DNA of 53,804 bases from Phaeoceros laevis (lineage: Eukaryota > Anthocerotophyta > Anthocerotopsida > Notothyladales). Position numbers and translations under genes: made by a program. Shown here one piece after another: positions 1-12,150 of the stretch. The stretch lies in NCBI GenBank assembly GCA_049999765.1, contig JBNGIQ010009204.1, positions 130,623 to 184,426 on the forward strand, given 5' to 3'. The stretch's first letter is position 1; every line of letters begins with the position of its first letter. The notes under the pieces were generated by a model. The model was not told the DNA's origin. It did not search any database and worked only from the letters and a program-made list of their open reading frames with translations.

Positions 1-1
1 C

Positions 2-73
2 AACGCCGCCAGCGCCAAGGCTGCAGCTGCGGCTGCTGCTCGAGCTCAGTGGGGCGCCATCGCCATCTCATGA
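2..73 (+). CDS. 3' end of an unidentified gene (partial)
   Basis: An open frame enters from the left edge and ends at the TGA at 71-73. It encodes an Ala-rich tail ending in the residues QWGAIAIS. With only 23 codons I cannot name the protein. Alanine-rich codons in GC-rich DNA could also be chance, so confidence is low. It would be convergent with the IFT140-like gene that ends at 534. Confidence 0.3.
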   Translation, partial: NAASAKAAAAAAARAQWGAIAIS

Positions 74-533
74 ATGAATTGCGCCAAGCTTGCTGCTGCC
101 GGTCGACAAGACGCCCGGATTGCTCGCTTAAACGATGAGGACGAGGGGGGAGATTTTATAAACAGGCCCGGCCTGTCAGACATTGTTGCGGTTTTGGCAG
201 CTTACCACGGAATATAGATCGGCTGCTATTGACTGGAGTCGCTGGAGGGATTTCCCCTGATTGAACGGATGCTTTGAACTGTGCGCCGGAACGGTTTTGG
301 CTGGAACCTCGTATTATAAGGATCCATTCATGACCTGTCTCCTCTAAAAGTGGTACATATACAGCGTGCAGTCCTGTTATTTACTCCTGTACAAGCGCTT
401 GTTGGCTCACTAATAACGAGGAGACCGGCCAGACTGCCTGCTCGCATCATGCTGACACGTGGAGCTACGACCTGCTTTGCCGCCCCCTCGGACTTGAAGT
501 GGACTCCGCAAAACGTTATCTAGATCAAGCTAC
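74..533. other. Convergent intergenic region
   Basis: No credible coding frame is visible. The stretch lies between the tail of the left-edge gene and the stop codon of the minus-strand IFT140-like gene, so it probably holds the two 3' untranslated regions. Confidence 0.4.
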
Positions 534-3500
534 CTAGCCACACACAATGTCCTCATCGATTTCGTCTTGATCTGAGGACACTTCTTTAATCTCCTGTCCA
601 TTGGCCTGCGTCCGCAACAGTAGGATTCCTAAGATGTGTCACTCCAAGTAGGCGGGATAGAATTCATGTCTGAAGTTGGGTGCAAGGGAACTTGCCACTT
701 GAAATCAAAGGGATGAATTTTGCATTTTAGTGGGATGAGATTTCCATTTTGCAAGTTCGTTGCTTCGTTACCTGGTAGATGGCCTCCACTATGGCAGGAT
801 CCACGTAGGGTCCCAGAGAGATGCGTCGAGATTTCATTTTGTCGATCATGTCGTACGCCTGAAGTCAACATCCCATTGTTCAAAGTGAGGATGGTGAGGC
901 CTTTGCAATGTCACCGGCAAAACATGACAGCTCTGCAAGGAACTGTGGATGTGAATTGGACCTTCTCCATGTTGCCCTGGCTGTGGTAGAGTTCTATGAG
1001 CAGCGCGTAAAGATCTCCTACCCTCACAGCTGCCTGGAGGTTGCTCAACAAGGTTAACAGGGATGGCCTTTTGTTTTCATTGAAACAGCAACGAGTTGGT
1101 AGGTGTGATTAAACCTCTGTATGGCTGGACGTTGTAGAAAGCTGTTGCAGGAGCTCACTGCATCCCCTCACCATGCCGTCCGGATTGGACTTCGCCATCC
1201 TGCGGACCTGTGCACCCATAGGAGAGGACTTGTGTATTAGTACTTGACACATTGCACCCTGGTGCTAGATAAATCACAACCATGACTTCTTACCTGGACA
1301 AATCTCTCAACCTCGGATGTGCGACGTTGCAGTGACTTCACAGCGTCGTCTTTGTTTGAAACCTTGGATTTCAAAAGACACTTCAAAGCTTCTTTCATCG
1401 CGCTTAGAGCCTGGATGGAGGACACGAGTGGCATGAGTGATCTATCTCAATCTGAGCGCAGATTCATGGAACGAAGCCAACAGTTGCATCTCTCCAGGTG
1501 TACATCTGCTTAGAGGATTTCGGAAGACCGTGAAACAGAGGATAGCAAGCCGTACTAGATCAAGGAAAGCTATTACGAAATTGAATGCCAAAGCGGCAGC
1601 TGGTAGACTGAAAGACCCTGCAAGCAAGTTTTTCACCTGCACGATGTTCTTCATAATACTTCCATCTTGGCGAGAGTCAAGGCTCTGTAGGTAGTTAGCA
1701 GCGAGAACATATAGCTGCTTCTGCCTGCAGAACGATAGAGGTACCTGTTTGACATACTTCATTGAAAAGGAGGCACTGGTTTCGGTGATAAAACCAACCG
1801 AAGATACCTGGACACGTTTGCAAAGAATATGATCCTCTCCGTATCGCCAGATTTTAACAGAGCCTGGCATCAAGTAGGTCTACTGTGAGACCATTGAGGT
1901 GTCAAGACACTCTCACTGTCGAGGCGACCCTCAGCAATCAGCTTTGGTCCGACTCAAGGTTCGGTTCATAGCACTCAACGTGCACAGGAGCTCTGCGCTG
2001 GTAGAACTAACCTGCATCGCCTTCACCCTGTCTCCTGCTTGTGCATATTTCTTGCAGGCCAGATGATACGAGCCCTGACCTTTACAACAATCTGCTACTC
2101 TCAGCAAAAGACGGACAGAATCTTCCGTTTTTCTGCCCTCTTTGCTTGGTGTGATCAAGTCAGCCGTCTTCTCTGTTACACGGACTCCCTCCTTGATACA
2201 CTGCACAGCAACGCATTGTGCAAACCAGAAAAGCCCCTTAAAATACACCAATCCACGATGCCATGAATGCTCATTGCTTCATTCTCTGGTGGGGTACCAG
2301 GTCAAGCGCGTAGTCATACTGCTTGGCAGCAATGAACAGCTGGACGGCCTTCTCTGCTTGATTATGCTCCATAAGGAAATCTCCACACCTACAAAAATTT
2401 AGAGGCAGTATCTGAAGTGACATGGAAGAGGATGGTCTGACAGTTTCATGTGTTTCGACATACATAGTGACTGCACCTGGCAAGTAAAGCTGGATCAGTT
2501 CCTTCTTTGAGATCCTCTGCAATAGCCTTTAAAGCATCAAACAGGCGAGAGCGGAAGCAAACATCAATGGCCTTCTCGGTATCTCCACCCTGCACCAGGA
2601 GACATCATTGAGCTTATTGACAAAGTTCTCAAGTCCTACAAACCTGACAGCTCAGCAGACAAGAATCCGAGAGGTAAATCAAGAACCTTCTGGTAGAGCA
2701 GTACAGACTCTTCATTCATTCCTTTGGCTTCAAAATATTGAGCTGAAGCAAGCATCAGGTCTGTTGAACTCTGCAATGATGGAGGACAACCTCGAACCAA
2801 AGGGTCGCTGAAACAGAATGCGGGATTATGTAGAAGTGTCTCCACAATAGTGACACGGATTTACCTGCAATGACAATGACAGAAGCTCGCTGTCCACACC
2901 ATATTTCATTGCAAGCTGGGCAGCATATTCATATTTTCCTGCTTTTGAGAAGAACTGGATGGCAACAGGGACATTTCCAATCTTCTCATACTGCATAGCA
3001 CCCACTATAGTCCATATGAGCAGTTACTGTCAAGTCAAGAACATCAGAGACTATTTCACAAAAATAGAGCAGAGAACATCAGAGACGAAACTAATTAAAC
3101 AGAGGAACAGCACAATCTTGTCTGATGACCTGCCGAGCAAGATAGAATGCTGCAGACGGGTTTGCTGTATCCGTGACAACTTGGGTTGCAGATGAGAAGT
3201 CATTCTGACTGCAGTAAACTCTCACCAAAGATGTCGCATCTCCAGCCTAGACCTCTCTATATAGCTTCCCACAATCAGAAAAGACAAGACACGTTGTTCT
3301 CATACCCATGAAGAAACAAAACTATGCTGCATGATTAGCAATAATGCGGTCAACGTCCAAGAGCCTTTGATGACATTCGAGACAATATTCTTCTCCCCTG
3401 CTTTGGACGCTGCTCCTCATAGGAACTTACAGCTTCGTAGTAAGAAATAGCATTTGGCAGAAGATTGTTGGCTTCACAGAGATGTGCCCACCATTTCTGC

Positions 3501-6492
3501 AAAACTGGATCATGTTTCCTATCAACATAAGCCTGTAGCTCATCGATCTGCTGCACTGAGTGCAGCATCCTTGGCACTTCGTACCTGAAAAAAGATTCAA
3601 GTCAGCATGCCGAACATGACCTTTCTCAGCATGTTGAAAGCACATTGTGAAACAGGCGAGTAAGGCGGATACTGTTCAATGCAGGATGAGAAATTTGAGG
3701 CAGTCTCCTTCACCTGTGCGTCTCTGCTAATTCATATTGTTGCTCTGCTGCTTAAGTTTTTCCCAAAGTCTCCAAGTGCTTTGCATAAGCGTAGTGTGTG
3801 GCTTTCAGTTGAACTCGGTCGTTCTTTGAGGCAACCTCCAGCGCTTTTTCCCAGTCACCACACAGCACGTTTTGCATGTTACCCAGCACGTTTTGCATGT
3901 TTAGCTACGAACTCAAGGAGTGACTAATTCAAACTTGATAATGTCTTTTCCAATTACTGCAAAATCTTGAAAGCCTAAAACTCCATTGCACTGACCCACT
4001 CAGTGGTCTACATCATGGCATAGCTTCTTAGGCAGTGGGGAATAAGATTAGTATACCTGATACATTTGATTCAGAAGGTCATAACGCCCACATTCAGCAT
4101 AAAGTTTCCCTGCCTCTTTTTTCAGGCCAAGTTGGATGGCAAGCGCTGCTACTCTTGCCTCCTCCTCCTGAGTGGGCAGATGCATGGTTAATAGGGAACA
4201 TAGAGATAACATGTGCTGGAAATCTTTTGGTTTGGCATACTGGTTCTTCAGAATGCAGGCGAATGAAAGCTGCAGCAGAGGCGCACTTCATTTTCCCAAA
4301 ACGGTGCAGAGCAACATCTAGTCGCTTAGACTGCACACAAGTCCGAGCAATTTTCTTCCATATATCTGGATCTGGAATGCTGCCAAGAATGTTGTAAGCA
4401 GCGTAGACATTCCCCACAGCCAGATTATAGCTATACTCCAGAAGGGATGCTCTGGTCTTCGGATCGACAGTCTCCTGCAGCAGGAGTTTGAATAAGGCAT
4501 GATAAAGAACTTGTACCTGCCTCCTCTGTAAGTAACCACGTGGTACAATGCCATGATCAGAAGCCAAGGAACTGCAAGGTTCACCACAAATGCCCTTAAA
4601 TACCATGCCAAAAAAATCACACAGTGATTGTTTCTGAAACGCACTACAGCTCCACACAAGTTCTTTTCTGGGTTCCTCGACAAAGTACACATAAGGAACA
4701 TGCACTCCAAGAAACCTCAAATTTCTAGTTTCTTCGCCAACCTGCAGAATAATAGATGTGGATCAACCCAAGGGCAGACTGCAATTAGAATTCCGAGATT
4801 TGGCGATGAGATGTGCTTACAGCATGGCCGTATGTACCTTGTGCTGCTTATAAACACCATTTCCAGAATCCACAAAGAATGTAGATACTTGTCTTACAGG
4901 CTTCAAACTAGAAGTGTCGCCCTTCGCAAACTGCTCAACAGGGATCAGAAACTGTAAGTCGGAAACAGTGGAAACAAGGTGTATGGCACTTTCGGTCAGG
5001 AGATTACTTACAGAGGATGTCTCGCATGCGATCAGCTTAGGCTCCTCATCGTCCCACCCAAGTGAACATGGTTTACTGTTGGTACTCCTGATTGGTGGTC
5101 AAAAAAACATGCATGTATTAACTCGCGTTGGCATTTTAGAAAACTGAGTCCACCACCTTCTAGCACCAGTGGGACTAGGGTTGACATGTACCTGAAACTG
5201 TAATGTACCAAGTTGTCATCTATCATATCATAAATGAAGAAACAAGAGTCCGCATCCGAAGCAGAGCTTTCTTTAAGAAAGCTGAGCTTGGTACCGTCAC
5301 AATTGCAAGAAATAAAATTAACCTCGCCAGCTCCCTCTGACTCAAGCATAACCTGCAGTTACAAGATGCCCGGTTCTCATGAGGGCCAGGACACACAAAG
5401 CTTGCAGCTGTTTCTGGGCTTCAAGAAATTCTCAAAAACAAATTGAGTATTTGTCAGTTCTCGGACAAGCATAAGCTGCACAGTAAGCAGCTTGACCTTT
5501 GAGCAAGCACCAAAATCACACAGCATCTCACATGCTTGGAGCTTACCCTTCGACTTAATTCGTAAGGCTTGATCTCCGAGCCACATATTTTCCAAGTACG
5601 CAGTACCATCTTCACCGTTGTCTAGAACGCAAACAATGATGCCCTTAGTTCCACTCAAGAAGGTCATTTGCAAGTTGGATCGACATCTCGTGCTACTCAC
5701 CATAACTAGATACTCCTCGCAAACGTCCATGTGGCAAGCTTTATCATGTGGTGCACTGTGAAACAACGTCTGCATCTCGGTACCCTGGCATTTGAGAACG
5801 TGATTCAGCAAAACATACACCATGACAAAACAACAGCACGAGATCCAGTTTGTTATCTCCACGAAATCAATGTCATCTATACCTGAAGAGATAGAACCTT
5901 CAGGCCTGATTCACATATTTGAAATATACAACTGTTGTGTATCAATAGGCTTGACCCTAAAGGAATTGCAAAAGAAGCTACATGTTTCATCCCTGTATTT
6001 TAGAGAAAGATCAGTTAAACTTCATTCTCAACACTAGACCGCTCAGCTCCAGCTCAAATATGAATTACTCGGTGGCATAAGTATGGCAACTGCTCAGCTG
6101 CTCAGAGTAGTGGGAAAAATCCGTACCATCGACTTCAAACTCATATACATCAGCGTCATCAGACTTCCACACTAGCACCTTCGGCTTCCAAACGTCGACA
6201 CCTCTAATTTCCGAGGTAACCGTGATGATGTGCAAGCACTGCCAGTCACAAGAACGTTTCGTGGTGAGAAATTGGAGGTGAGAGTACAGATGCAGATCGC
6301 TCGCTTATGGTGCAGTCGAAGTGTTGCTAGAATAACCTCTGACTCCAAGGCTGAGACGGCAGCCTCGATAGCGGAGAGCTGAACGATGCCAAGCTGTTTT
6401 CGACATTTTCGTTGCATTTGTCTGCTGGTTGCGGCAGAAACAGGCTCTCCACTGTCTACAATTGGTTTTTCTGCAGGAGTGAATGCGGTCAT
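534..6492 (-). CDS. IFT140: IFT140-like intraflagellar transport protein, N-terminally short
   Basis: IFT140 is a core subunit of the IFT-A complex, which carries retrograde transport in cilia; in plants it would act in sperm flagella. Many short exons on the minus strand match the family in order. Landmarks are [11 protein letters not shown] near 5,790, [11 protein letters not shown] near 4,700, [17 protein letters not shown] near 3,570, QKWWAHL near 3,500, [17 protein letters not shown] near 2,700, [17 protein letters not shown] near 2,060, [14 protein letters not shown] near 1,710, and [16 protein letters not shown] near 780. The last exon ends in an acidic tail with TAG at 534-536. C-terminal coverage (TPR-like repeats) is nearly complete. 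Upstream, IFT140-like sequence begins only around 6,490-6,130, so several hundred residues of the N-terminal WD40 propellers of animal and algal IFT140 are missing, and TRM6 starts at 6718. Near 6,200 the frame seems to shift. I infer a shortened or decaying gene. The start is provisional and some exon borders are unresolved. Confidence 0.78.
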
Positions 6493-6717
6493 TGTGAAAT
6501 GTGCGGCAGTGCTGAAACAGGCAGACTCGAGACGAGTTACCCACTTCCAGCCTCGCACACTGAACTGCCCGGGCAGTGGCAATCTAAGAATGGAAAACTA
6601 TAACGGCCACTGTGTCCGACCTCCCGGAAGGCAACAGCTTCGTCTGGAGGAGTGAAGTGCGATTAGGTTTGACCTAACCTTGCGAGAGTCAGAGGACGAT
6701 CGCTTCGGAGATCGAAC
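6493..6717. promoter_or_regulatory. Probable bidirectional promoter IFT140-like / TRM6
   Basis: The provisional minus-strand start and the TRM6 ATG lie about 225 bp apart and point away from each other, so the promoters of both genes must lie in or overlap this stretch. No clear TATA box is visible. The assignment rests on gene geometry only. Confidence 0.4.
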
Positions 6718-9637
6718 ATGGAAGATGCAGATGAGCCGCGACTGCGGAGAGCTCCGATGATGGACGCTGGGAGCGTCGTGTTGCTGGACATTAATGATGG
6801 TGACCGATCAGTTTTCGCGCACCTCACTCCGTCTGCGTAATTTACCGACCCTGCTTCTCTGGTATCAGCAGCTTGTTATCTGTGGTGCGAGTGCACTGTC
6901 GTACTGGGACTGAGGATTCACAAGTTCACGCTGGAATTTGTGCAGAGAGGTGAAGATAGGCAAGGCGAGTTATCCCCTAGCTCCACTTATTGGGTGCCCA
7001 TTCGGAGCAGTTTTTGAGGTGCAGTTTGCCGGCAGGAAACCTCAGCTTCACAGATTGTCTCAGGAAGATGCTGGTAAAAGAGGCTGCCTGTTGCTCACAT
7101 TGCTAGACGGCCGATAGCCTGAGCTCAGTGTTCAGTTGTGCTCTGCTTTTTCTAGCTACAAAGGAAAGTGTTCAGTTGTGCACTGCTTTATGTAGCTACA
7201 AAGGGCGACGAGGCAGCAAGCCTACCAGCTGAAGAGGCAGAGGATAGGGACAACCGGAATCTGATTGATGACAATACTGCTCAAACTCTGTCAGCTGACG
7301 ATATAGAGAATATGCGCAGGTCCAGTTACGTCGGTGGCCTTTATAGTCCGACACTGACTTTCTATCTGGCTTCTCCTTCCTTGGCTAGCCGAGGTGTCAT
7401 TCGCATTCTTTAACAGCAAGCAGCCGCTGTGCATTTTGTCTGAGATGGCGCATTCGTTCTGACAAGAGACTGAAGACTTTCTCGCTCTGCATGGTTGGAA
7501 CAGAGAGGGCGCATCAGGAAATACTATTATTCAGGCGCTCATACAAAACAGTTCTTCTTTTCAAAGTAAAACTCAATATTCTCAGGTGAGGCACACATTT
7601 ATGGAAGCCTTCATCTGAGTACATGCGAGGGAGTCTGTCACAAGAGTTCAGCTTGTTTGGATCCGGTATACTGCAGGAGAAGTATAAGCGAAAAAAGCAG
7701 AAAAAGTATTCTCCTCGGATAATCACTAGACAGCCTTCTGCTCGGAGGTCAGTTGTGCTGCCATTAATGTGATTACTTTGATTCTCTCAACTGTCAACCT
7801 TGGGTGGAGGCTGATAACCTATTAGGCAGTCGATCAGCTCCTTACAATTGATCATGATGTTTATATGTGCAGTGTTTGCGATGCATACTTTGCAAAGAAC
7901 CCACAGAAAACTGGGTAATATTTGTTTGAGAAATTGCTGCGACTACATTTAATCAACTTCCTTTGGTTGAAAGGATTCCCTGTCAGAGCATCTTCATGCT
8001 GGCTGTCCGTGTATGGTGTTGGTATTGCAGTTATCTCTTGAAGTCTTTGTTGATGGATGCATGGTCTGGATGCGGTTTTACCTTACGCAGATTCCTACGG
8101 TCAGACTCTGGCAATTCTGCTCTCTCTGGCAAATATTGGTGCCCATTCAGACGTTCTTGTTCTTGACCTGGTCGGAGGGCTTCTTACAGCTGCAGCAGCG
8201 GAACGATTGGGAGGTAGATTTTATCTGCAGAAGAATTTACTCTTTTGCACGCACAGTCACTGATAGAACTGGTTAGTGAAGCTTTTTGCTTTGCAAGTAC
8301 CCTACTATATCAATATCATCGTTGTGCAGGCTATGGTTCTATCTGCAGTACTTTTTTGTCACCAAGAGCTCCAACTATCGACATGGTGCGGCTTTTCAAC
8401 TTTGATGACAGCACCTCACGGAGGTACGGACCCTGCGCTGTAGTTCTGTCCATGTGAGACTCAGTCTTGGGATCCATTTCTCCATCTGTCTCCATATCTC
8501 ATGTGAACTATGTCATCTCTGCACTGTAGTGTCCAGCGTGCTTCTCTGGAGATCCTAATCACAGCTCGTGCTATCGCACAAGCAGATTCTGGTAAGGCTC
8601 AATCAGAACATCCACAGTTGGGTGCAACACGGGAGCCTGATTCAAGTGTGACCAAGGACCTCCCTGATGAGGTAGACACATGGAATAACAGAAACTCACT
8701 TTGTATTGATAGAAAAGGGTGGAATCAAGATTGCATTGCTCCAGCAGACCAGCCATGCTCCTCAGTTAACATGGAGGGTGGTCCTCAGGTTATCGAAAGT
8801 TTAAGTACAGCAGTCGAACAGACAGACATGGGAGTGTGTGCAGAGTCAACGGACAGTAGGGACCAAAGGCTGGTTGACGGAACCTGTTTAGTGGATGCAA
8901 AGCTCATGGAGAGTGCACCTGACCCGCAAAGTCTGGAGCCATTGAAGGAGCCAGGTTTAAAGAGTGCAAAGAGAGATATGCAGGGTTCCAAGATTGACAG
9001 GAGATCAGAGCAGCCTACAGCAAAAGCAGGAAGATTTGCTAGCCAGGAGGACGTCTTGCAGTGGGCTTCGAAGGGTTTCAGCGGGTACCAACATCAGCTC
9101 TATCTCTGAATTAAGCACAGACTATGGAGTCCAGCAGTACGCCTAATTGACTGTCTCCTTCCTTGCTGCAGTTTACTCATTGGTGCGCCCGACATGGATC
9201 CATGGTGTGTTGCTCAGCAAGTCTTTCCTCTACTTTCCGGCTCTGCATGTTTTGCCATCTACCATCCCTATTTACAGGTACTCCAATAGTGCGTGCGTGT
9301 GCCGCTGTGTATTGTGCCTTGAAAGTGTTGTCATGCGACTGTGGTTATAGAGTTGTCTTACCTAAGGAGCAAGTGTGCAGCCACTGGCACAGTGCTTGCA
9401 CAATTTGCAGACTCAGCGCATGGCTGTTGCCTTACAACTGACCGAGCCATGGTCCCGAGAATATCAGGTGCAAAATGTTTCTAAATTAGCTACTGTCCAT
9501 CTTATCATCCAGCTCTTCTTTCCGACATCCGGTTCTCTTCTTAACTGCAGGTGCTACCTTCTCGAACTCATCCGCACATGCAGATGAGTGGGACTGGTGG
9601 GTATGTATTGAGTGGGATCAAGATCGTGAGTTGCTGA
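6718..9637 (+). CDS. TRM6: tRNA (adenine-58-N1) methyltransferase non-catalytic subunit TRM6
   Basis: TRM6 pairs with catalytic TRM61 to methylate A58 of tRNAs, including initiator tRNA-Met, in the nucleus. Exon 1 (6718-6836) encodes VVLLDINDGDRSVFAHL, a plant TRM6 signature. Exon 2 (6946-7073) has PLIGCPFGAVFEV, and exon 3 (from 7196) has NRNLIDDNTAQTLSADDIE. Later exons carry GASGNTIIQALIQNSSSF (7,508-7,587), YKRKKQKKYSPR (about 7,680-7,748), LLSLANIGAHSDVLVLDLVG (8.1 kb) and DMVRLFNF (8.38 kb). A long low-complexity acidic exon follows (about 8.53-9.08 kb), ending in EDVLQWASKGFS. The C-terminal exons hold the family block ending in GTGGYVLSGIKI, with TGA at 9635-9637. Phases of exons 1-3 were checked and join in frame. 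The start is the first ATG in frame with the conserved block. It is divergent from the IFT140-like gene. Confidence 0.9.
7129..7208 (+). repeat. 40-bp tandem duplication spanning a TRM6 splice acceptor
   Basis: Two imperfect 40-bp copies (7129-7168 and 7169-7208) begin TGTTCAGTTGTG and both contain TAG followed by CTACAAAGG. The second copy holds the acceptor used for TRM6 exon 3 (exon starts at 7196). The first therefore offers a second potential acceptor 40 nt upstream, which would shift the frame. Confidence 0.85.
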
Positions 9638-10704
9638 CACTTCTTCCCAACAGCAGGTATACATCACACCTGAAACCCGACTGTTACCCAAGAGACCAGA
9701 GATACTCTTCTAAACCGAAATCTTAAGCCAAACTGCTCGAATTTTAGGCAGCCCAAAATTATTCAACCAGCTGCCGATTCTGGTGGCATTTTATGATAAT
9801 GGTGATTGAGGAATGACAACGGTGAAGTGCATCGACGCTAGACGAGCAAACGACGAAATTGCACTACAGTGCTGTTACGTGTCGACGTGAGTTTGTTCAT
9901 GATAAGCAAAGCATGCTCAATGGACAAAATTCTAGGTGGCAAAGCTGGGATAGACTGTTCCAATACAGTGAAGAGTCCTGGACTCAATCATTACGCATGA
10001 CTCACCTGCCAAAAGGCAAGACTCGGACTTGCCCTGCTAGACTACACCAAAACAAAGTACATCCCCTTCTGAATGTCCCGATGCTGATGCAGTCTGCCTG
10101 GAAGGGGCAGATCTGGCCTGGCTTCAGAGCAAGGGCTCCTGGCCCCACACTGCGGCTGTTTTGGGCTTGGCCCCGGACTCCAGGCTTGATCGCTTGATCG
10201 GGATGCGAGCCTTGTCCGCACCCACATACGGCACATATGTTCTTGATTGCTTTCTCTCTTTTTGCAATAATTCTTCCATATTGATATCAATTAGTAATGT
10301 CAGTCTAGCTTGGCGGATGCAGGCAACACGCTATTTACGTCTAACAAACATGCAGAATCGTACATCTGTCGCACGCAAGCCTGTCCACAACAGCTTGTTA
10401 GCCGACATATGAAACGACTCTAACATAAGCTATGATGCATTTATGTTTTGATTGAGGAAGAAGGCATCTAAGGAACTCTAATCATGTGCTTCCGGAGGAG
10501 GAGGGGAAGCTCAATAGATGCTTGGAATGAAAACCACAAAGCCATTATGATCATGTTGAGCTCCCAGGTAGACATAGAAGCTTATAAAAGTTCCTAAAGC
10601 TTGTAAAAGTTTGTATTTTAAATGTTCCTTCATATGTGCCCTGGTTGGTTAGTTTGTTAGTTATGGCCTTTTCTTCCTTGGTTTCATGAACAAAGTTGGG
10701 AGCA
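9638..10704. other. Intergenic DNA, no gene seen
   Basis: Downstream of TRM6. Short open frames exist on both strands but none has recognisable protein features, splice structure or family motifs. The 3' end of the TRM6 transcript presumably lies near the left edge. Confidence 0.4.
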
Positions 10705-10851
10705 GGATTTCAAAAGAGGGGGAGGTTTATTTGTTGTGCCTTGTGTTCAACCACAATGCAATTATGCAACCAAATGAAAGGATTTCAAATGGAGGGGGAG
10801 GTTTATTTGTTGTGCCTTGTGTTAAACCACAATGCAAGGAAATGAAAGGTT
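10705..10851 (+). repeat. 75-bp tandem repeat, two copies
   Basis: Copy 1 (10705-10779) and copy 2 (10780 to about 10851) both begin GGATTTCAAA, continue through a GGGGGAGGTTTATTTGTTG block, and end near AAATGAAAGG. They differ at only a few positions plus a small indel. Confidence 0.85.
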
Positions 10852-10868
10852 ACTCCACAAGGAAGAGT

Positions 10869-11004
10869 GATCATAGACCTTGGTGGTCTTGTACCATGCT
10901 TTATACCTGTTCCAAAAGTGCCTATATTTTACTCTTGATCATAGACCTTGGTGATCTTTGTACGCGGCTTTATAATTGTTCCCAAAGTGCCTAAATTTTA
11001 CTAT
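10869..11004 (+). repeat. 68-bp tandem repeat, two copies
   Basis: Copy 1 (10869-10936) and copy 2 (10937 to about 11004) share GATCATAGACCTTGGTG and a TTTATA...TTGTTCC block. This is a second, unrelated tandem duplication within 20 bp of the 75-bp repeat. Confidence 0.85.
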
Positions 11005-12150
11005 CCCAATAACTTTGCTGCTATGTGCTCCTGAGTTGGATACTTTAAGAGCTAGTTACATTAAAGCTGCATATTCATAAGTCATAGAAGTTCATAGTGT
11101 AAGTAAGGACCAACTTATAATATTAGGGAAGCTCTCAACTAATCCTTCTTAAACATACATAAGTTTGCCTGGTGGAGTAACTCCAAAAGAAGTTTAAAGA
11201 ACACCCTAGAATAATTAATTATAGTCTTCCCTGCTCTTGAGTAGATCAAATGGTAGTGATAAGTGAGCAAGTGGTCAAGGAGTGAGTTATGCCAGGTTGT
11301 GACCTGCTTATTAGACTCCTTGACTAATTTGCTTTTTGCTAATAACGTCATTATTGTGACTCAGCTTACGTAGTCCAGCGAATGTAGAAGCGGGGAACGA
11401 CGGCTGGTCGGAACAAGGACGTGGCGTGCCCGACCCGCATTGTTGACGGCCAGCAGGAGAGAGCTCGTCCAGTGGTACATACCCTAAACCAGATCACGAC
11501 TCAAGGCCAGGCCCCGATTTAGAATCGGTTAAGCAACTGGGTTGCCAGCACGGACGTGGGCGCCACGACCCGCGGAGCGGGCGCTGGCGGGCGTAGCGCG
11601 TCTCCATTGCCTCCGGCCGGGCCGGGCGTGCCCTTCTCCTCTTTCCCGCCTGGCCTTGGGGCCTCGCGTGGCTGGCTTTCTTCTCTTTCCCTTCCCTTGC
11701 GCACAGTGGAAGCCACATCTTGCAGACAGGCACAGCCCCGCGCCCACCGGCCGCCCTAACCCCCCCTGCCCCCTCCGGGCCTGCTCATTCACGCTTGCTC
11801 CAGCCCGCGTCCTGCCATCCCTCTCTTGCGCTCGCTGCGGAGCGGCGGAGCTTCTTGCACCGGCTTCCCCGGCGGCTGCTGCTGTTACTGTTCTCCGGGG
11901 CTTCCTCCTCGCTGCACCTGCTCTGCTACTGCAGAACTGCGTTCCTGCTCGTCCGCGAGGCTGTGGCGCTGTGACTTCCGCTCTCTGGTGCTGCTCCATC
12001 TTGCCGGAACCGGAGTCAGGAGGTGAGGGAGCCAGCCGCCCTAACTGCGGAGCAGCGTGCGGCGTCACCGTTTTTTTCTTGCTCCTCCGCGAGCGCAGCT
12101 TCTTGAGGCATCGGCTGCTCCTGCTGCGTGCGGTCTTGGAACTGAGCACC
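11005..12150 (+). promoter_or_regulatory. Intergenic DNA, then GC-rich promoter/5' UTR of the ALBA gene
   Basis: From 11005 to about 11390 the DNA is AT-rich with no gene seen. From about 11390 it turns abruptly GC-rich up to the ALBA ATG at 12151. The long open frames in the GC-rich part (for example a plus-strand frame running through the ALBA start) are Pro/Arg/Ala/Cys-rich and look like composition artefacts. I read this part as core promoter and 5' leader. Confidence 0.45.

Noticed and set aside
10705-11004. CRISPR-like array
   Set aside because: Only two copies of each unit, no spacers, and a eukaryotic nuclear context.
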